This document shows, in pieces, positions 23,904 through 27,875 of a stretch of 27,875 nt of DNA (position 1 is its first letter; each line of letters starts with the position of its first letter). The notes beneath the pieces are model-generated. The model was not told where the DNA came from. It saw only the letters and a list, made by a program, of their open reading frames with translations, and did not search any database. A program made the position numbers and the translations under genes. The stretch is from a virus: IMG/VR virus record IMGVR_UViG_3300030390_000452, positions 1 through 27,875 of that record. One strand, given 5' to 3'.

Positions 23904-26318
23904 TTATCTAGGCGTAAATTGTTCTAGCCCGAAACCTCCTAAACCATCAAATCCAGCAGATTCAAAGCTTTGAGGTAATGTATTGTTTTGTCTTTGATTA
24001 ATAAGTTCTGACTCTTGAGTACCTTGTAATTTTACTCTTGAATCTTTTCTGTTTTCTATTTCTTTTTCTTTTTGAGTTTCAGCACTTGCTTTTATTTGTG
24101 CCAATTGCATGTTATACCCAAATTCTTCTGCCATTAATTCTTTCTTAATTTCAGCTTCTTGAAGCATTTTTTTAGTTTCAAACTGTAGCTTTGCTTGTTC
24201 TATTTGAATAGTTGTTTCTGCTAACGCTTGTTGTTTTTGCATTTCTGCTGTTGTAGCTTGTTCAGCAGCTTGAGCATTTGCTTGTGCTTGTGCTTGAATA
24301 TTTTCTAAATTCTTAGCTTGATCTTCTGCTGCTTTTCTTTTACGACTTTGTTTTAATAAAGCATTAGCTAGTTTTATATTTTTTACTTGACGTATATCAA
24401 TAGCATCTGGTAAATCTATTCCACCGGATTGTAATGCTATTTGAATGTTTTGCTCTAATTGAGCTTTTTCTTCTTCGTCAGGTTCAAGTTCTAAAAATAT
24501 ACCAAAATCTTGTAAATTTTTATCTTGTAGTTCTTCTAGCGTACCTGTATTATAAGACGAAATAGAACTTATTAAAGCGGCTCTTGTTAAAGGATAACTT
24601 AAAGAATCAGCTATTCTTAGTGCTATGTTTTCACAACTTCTTAAAGTTAAAAACAAACCAGCCTGCATAATATGTCTTAGTGCAGTATTAGAATTAGCTG
24701 CTGCCATTTTTTGTAAGCCTACTAAAGCGTGTTGATCTGGTGTACTAGCATCGCTAGCTTCGTTAAGCCCAGTTACATCTCTTATCATTTGTAAATAATA
24801 TTGATAAGTTTGTATTAAACTTTGTATTTTAGCACTACCTGCTGAAGTTTGTAATTCTTGTATAGGCACTTTACCTCTATTTAAATCACCTTCTTGTGTC
24901 ATTGATCTACCAACAATACTACCTGTTTGGAAATACATGTTTAATGCTTCTTGTGCATTGTAATTAGTTCCATTACCTAAATCTACTTCTGCTAAACCAT
25001 CAACATCTACAAAAACTCCATCTGGCACCATACGTGCTAAAACTTGTTGTAGTTTAAGATGAGTTAATTGAATCATATCAGCAAAACCTGTTATTCTGCT
25101 TACGGTTGATTCTATGTTGCCCTTATACATTCTAGGAGCACATATAGCGTAATTCATGTTAACCTTTGTAACATTAGAATTAGGTCTTGTCATGTTTTCT
25201 GCTAATTTCCACTCTAACATCATTTCATGTCCTAGTATCTTAGCACCAGTATATAAAACCTCAATACTTCTTCCAACTCTTTCAAAGTTATCATTAACAG
25301 GTGGATTAAAGCTGTCTGGTTTTTCTAAAGCTTTTTCTAAACCTTGTTCTGTTTGTTTTATTTTAAAAACTTGATTACTATAAGTTTTATATTCAAAATA
25401 TAATACTTGAACTTGATTATAAGAATCTTGTTGTGCGTAAAAATTTCTAGTATAGTTTGAGTCACCAGGATATTTTTCTATTTCTTTTAATTCTGAATCA
25501 CTTAATCCTGGAAATTGTTTTTTAAGTTCTACTAAACTAATAGATTTAACCTCACCTGCATAATATATATCATCAAAATTTGGATCTTCTGTATAAGAAT
25601 ATACTAAATTAGCAGGGTCAACATAATTAACAGTTACTCCATTAGCTAAATTAAAATCTGTTTTTACTGCGCTTATACCTATAATTGCTAAATCTTGTAA
25701 TAGTCTTCTTTTAACTAACTCGTATTTATTTACAGCTAATACGTTTTCAATAGCTTCTTCTTCTGCTATTTCTATAGATTGCTTATAACTAAGTTGCATG
25801 TGTAAGTCTAATTCATCTTGAGACTCTGGTATATTATTTGGATCATTTGTATTAAAGAAATTCATTCCAGTAGCTTCATTAGTAGCTTGAATTATTTCTT
25901 TAGCATACATATCACGCATTATAGCGTCAGCATATTTAGTTCTTTGTTTTAAAGACTCTGGATCTTGAGCATAAGCTTTTATATCAAAAATCTTTTGTGA
26001 CATACCGTTTACAATTATATCTACAAATTTAGGTATAATAGGTACTGGTTTCCAGTCTAAATTAAGATAAGATAAATCACCATTAATAGATAATTCGTCT
26101 TTGTATTTTTGCACAGGTTGTTCCCCTCTAGCATATAATCTTAATCTATGGAAGTTTAACCAACTATTTTGGTATCTATTTCCCATGCCTCCTCTGTCTC
26201 CAGAAAACCACTCACCTTCAACAGCTCGTCCTACAGCGTAACCGTAGTCATAACTTTGCTTTTCTTCATCAGATACTACCTGACTTGGAAATGAACCAAC
26301 GTAATTATTGTAAATCAT
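23904..26318 (-). CDS. portal protein
   Basis: This 804-aa protein follows the terminase gene and matches the long crAss-like type of portal. The N-terminal region has SWLNFHRLRLYARGEQPVQK (about 52-71) and DWKPVPIIPKFVDIIVNGMS (about 88-107), with conserved wing elements (NGVTVNYVDPANLVYSYTED, EVKSISLVELKKQFPGLSD). MYKGNIESTVSRITGFADMI and YYLQMIRDVTGLNEASDAST give the clip/stem helices. Residues about 655-760 form an Ala/Gln/Glu-rich coiled coil (LENIQAQAQANAQAAEQATT, QLAQIKASAETQKEKEIENR), as expected for an extended C-terminal barrel. It forms the dodecameric DNA gate at one capsid vertex and contacts terminase and the first ring protein. The start is 3 bases after the terminase stop. Confidence 0.85.
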   Translation of the reverse strand: MIYNNYVGSFPSQVVSDEEKQSYDYGYAVGRAVEGEWFSGDRGGMGNRYQNSWLNFHRLRLYARGEQPVQKYKDELSINGDLSYLNLDWKPVPIIPKFVDIIVNGMSQKIFDIKAYAQDPESLKQRTKYADAIMRDMYAKEIIQATNEATGMNFFNTNDPNNIPESQDELDLHMQLSYKQSIEIAEEEAIENVLAVNKYELVKRRLLQDLAIIGISAVKTDFNLANGVTVNYVDPANLVYSYTEDPNFDDIYYAGEVKSISLVELKKQFPGLSDSELKEIEKYPGDSNYTRNFYAQQDSYNQVQVLYFEYKTYSNQVFKIKQTEQGLEKALEKPDSFNPPVNDNFERVGRSIEVLYTGAKILGHEMMLEWKLAENMTRPNSNVTKVNMNYAICAPRMYKGNIESTVSRITGFADMIQLTHLKLQQVLARMVPDGVFVDVDGLAEVDLGNGTNYNAQEALNMYFQTGSIVGRSMTQEGDLNRGKVPIQELQTSAGSAKIQSLIQTYQYYLQMIRDVTGLNEASDASTPDQHALVGLQKMAAANSNTALRHIMQAGLFLTLRSCENIALRIADSLSYPLTRAALISSISSYNTGTLEELQDKNLQDFGIFLELEPDEEEKAQLEQNIQIALQSGGIDLPDAIDIRQVKNIKLANALLKQSRKRKAAEDQAKNLENIQAQAQANAQAAEQATTAEMQKQQALAETTIQIEQAKLQFETKKMLQEAEIKKELMAEEFGYNMQLAQIKASAETQKEKEIENRKDSRVKLQGTQESELINQRQNNTLPQSFESAGFDGLGGFGLEQFTPR

Positions 26319-26321
26319 TTA

Positions 26322-27875
26322 TTATATTATTTTTGAACTAATTCCTTCGTTATTATATTTTTTAAACCCTAGTGGTTTTGACACTAATGGCGCTTTAAAA
26401 ATAGGTGTGTATCTATGCTTGTTACAACCCATGAGTGCTAAACCAGAACTTATAGAAGCATCATGTTTAGTTCTGTTATTTATGTCAAATTGAGACCAGT
26501 CTTCTAATGTTCTTTGAAAATAAATATTTCCATACCCTTCGTCTAAAAGACCAACGTGTGATTCAATATAAGATTCTATTGCAGCAGCGTGTGCTTGTTT
26601 TATGTCTTCACTTGAATTAGGTATTCCACCTATTTCTTTTTCTGTTATTGAAAGTTTATTCCAAACTTTATCTGGTCTATTCATTGCAAAACCTCTATAA
26701 CCTCTACGTTTAAAATGATAAAGTAGTCTTGGTTTATTATTTTCAGCCAATATAGGCATTCCATAAAATATACAAGCCATTAACACATCTTCAAAAAATA
26801 TTTCAGCAGTTTGTGGTCTTGCTATGTATTCTAAAAAAAACATACTAGGTGGTACGTCTTCCATACTAAATTTTGTTAATCCGTGTAAAGATCCATTAGA
26901 ACCTCTTTTATCAACTGTTCCTGATATATCATAACTATCACAACCAAAGCATCCGCAGTGTTCGTTTCCAGGATATTTTATACCATTTTTTATTATTACT
27001 TTATTTTGTAATTGAATCGGCGGAACCCATGAAACTTTAAACCTACCGTTATTGTTAGGTAAAAATAAAACTTTAGAGTCTTTAATTCCATCTTGCCACA
27101 TGAAAGAACCGTTTGTTATTAACACTTCATTATTAACACCTTCATTATAGTCTATTTGTTGATAAATTTTAGTTAGATTAAATAAAGACATTTTAGACTC
27201 ATCTCTAAAAGCGTGTTTAGTTGTACGTGGAAACTGTCTGTAAAACTCGTTTAATCCATCTTGATCGTCCTTAAGACCTTCTACCTCATTCTCCCAATAT
27301 TCAATAACCCCAATTTTGATTGGTGCTCCATGAGGTCCATGCACTTTTTTTGATGGGGTTTCGAAGACAGGTTGGCCATAAGAATCAATGTATCCTTCGT
27401 AATTCCATTCCATAGGTATGAACAAAGAATAGAGTCCTGAACGTGTTTGTCCATTTGCGTTTCTTTTTTTAACATCTGAGTCATCATATAATTTTTTAAA
27501 ATTTCTACCTCCTTTATCTAAAGCGTTTGATGTTGATCCCATCATACACTTACCTATAATTCTAGAACCTAATCTAAGGGTGGTTTTCGTAACACGCCAG
27601 TTGTTGAGGATGTTGTTGGGCCTTTCCCATTTACCGGACTCATCGTGGACGAGGAGTTTGAGTTTTTCACCATCATAGGCATTATCACCTGTATTTTTCC
27701 AGTCGATGGTCGTATCAAGCCCGGCAAGATCCTCGGCTTTGTCGGAAGAGGTAATACTTCTTCTGGTAAATTTACTAGCTGGGACTCTGTAGGCCAACTC
27801 GGTCTTTGGACGGTCCATTCCGTCCTGGATGGGCTTGAAAAAGAATGGATAATTAACGGATATTGGTACAACCTT
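26322..27875 (-). CDS. terL: large terminase subunit, partial (N-terminus outside window)
   Basis: The frame stays open to the right edge, giving at least 517 residues; Met at 27818 is internal, since VVPISVNYPFFFKPIQDG precedes it in frame. Numbering from that Met, Walker B is LLVHDE (55-60) and the coupling motif is CMMGSTSN (91-98). The nuclease domain has GCFGCDSYDISGT with Asp294, a candidate Glu339 or Glu343 in AEIFFEDVLMACIFYG, and Asp453 in RTKHDASISSG, together a likely RNase H-type metal triad. Walker A lies beyond the window. The enzyme cuts concatemeric DNA and drives it through the portal. Resemblance is strongest to crAss-like and marine Bacteroidetes phage terminases. Bases about 27600-27840 are GC-rich compared with the rest of the gene. 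Confidence 0.9.
   Translation of the reverse strand, partial: KVVPISVNYPFFFKPIQDGMDRPKTELAYRVPASKFTRRSITSSDKAEDLAGLDTTIDWKNTGDNAYDGEKLKLLVHDESGKWERPNNILNNWRVTKTTLRLGSRIIGKCMMGSTSNALDKGGRNFKKLYDDSDVKKRNANGQTRSGLYSLFIPMEWNYEGYIDSYGQPVFETPSKKVHGPHGAPIKIGVIEYWENEVEGLKDDQDGLNEFYRQFPRTTKHAFRDESKMSLFNLTKIYQQIDYNEGVNNEVLITNGSFMWQDGIKDSKVLFLPNNNGRFKVSWVPPIQLQNKVIIKNGIKYPGNEHCGCFGCDSYDISGTVDKRGSNGSLHGLTKFSMEDVPPSMFFLEYIARPQTAEIFFEDVLMACIFYGMPILAENNKPRLLYHFKRRGYRGFAMNRPDKVWNKLSITEKEIGGIPNSSEDIKQAHAAAIESYIESHVGLLDEGYGNIYFQRTLEDWSQFDINNRTKHDASISSGLALMGCNKHRYTPIFKAPLVSKPLGFKKYNNEGISSKII

Noticed and set aside
27569-27871. 100-codon minus-strand frame overlapping the terminase
   Set aside because: It is an alternative frame of the terminase, which has Walker B and coupling motifs there. 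The open frame is a by-product of the GC-rich codons.
1-27875. tRNA genes, CRISPR arrays, insertion sequences or an integrase
   Set aside because: Intergenic gaps are too short for these apart from 1199-1315, which holds a small ORF. No cloverleaf, spaced repeats or transposase or recombinase motifs were seen.

Overview
This window is the late (structural, DNA-ejection and lysis) region of a double-stranded DNA tailed phage with podovirus-like gene content. All supported genes lie on the minus strand, so transcription runs from high to low coordinates. They are packed almost end to end, with most gaps under 35 bases. The sequence is AT-rich. Starts lack a clear Shine-Dalgarno and sit behind A-rich leaders, the one exported protein has a signal peptide ending in S-Q, and the head-tail proteins resemble those of phages of marine Bacteroidetes and of crAss-like phages. 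The most likely host is therefore a marine flavobacterium or another member of Bacteroidota. This is inference from motifs I recognise, not from a database search.

In transcription order the head module comes first. A large terminase enters the window at the right edge without its N-terminus (27875-26322), followed by the portal (26318-23904), a charged scaffold-like protein (23871-22684) and the major capsid protein (22662-21217). A hairpin with a U-rich tail follows the capsid gene. Next is a 254-aa conserved phage protein (21131-20367) and a second intergenic hairpin. The neck and tail module has two ring/adaptor proteins (20306-19377 and 19370-18120), a giant beta-rich muzzle/stabilisation protein (18114-13330) and a 442-aa protein (13297-11969) that looks like the C-terminal part of the same muzzle family on a separate gene.

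The ejection module follows in the order of T7 genes 13-14-15-16: a GNAT-fold protein (11958-11548), a small Gly/Ala-rich coiled-coil protein (11541-10873), a 581-aa internal protein (10856-9111) and a 2441-aa internal protein (9109-1784). The last carries an HEFIH zincin motif, hydrophobic stretches and a phage 'polyvalent protein'-type C-terminus.

The window closes with a lysis/accessory cluster: an M15-type endolysin (1780-1316), a 37-aa Lys-rich ORF (1308-1195) overlapping a membrane-anchored coiled-coil protein (1198-917), an exported thioredoxin-like protein lacking the CxxC pair (912-601), two small basic proteins (587-357 and 352-65), and a possible 16-aa ORF at the left edge.

I see no tRNA, CRISPR array, insertion sequence, integrase or replication gene. 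The most interesting items are the 2441-aa protein with its repeated KFS[LM] junctions, the split muzzle, the paired intergenic hairpins around the 254-aa gene, a nearly identical AT-rich leader in front of two head genes, and a GC-rich patch inside the terminase ATPase region.
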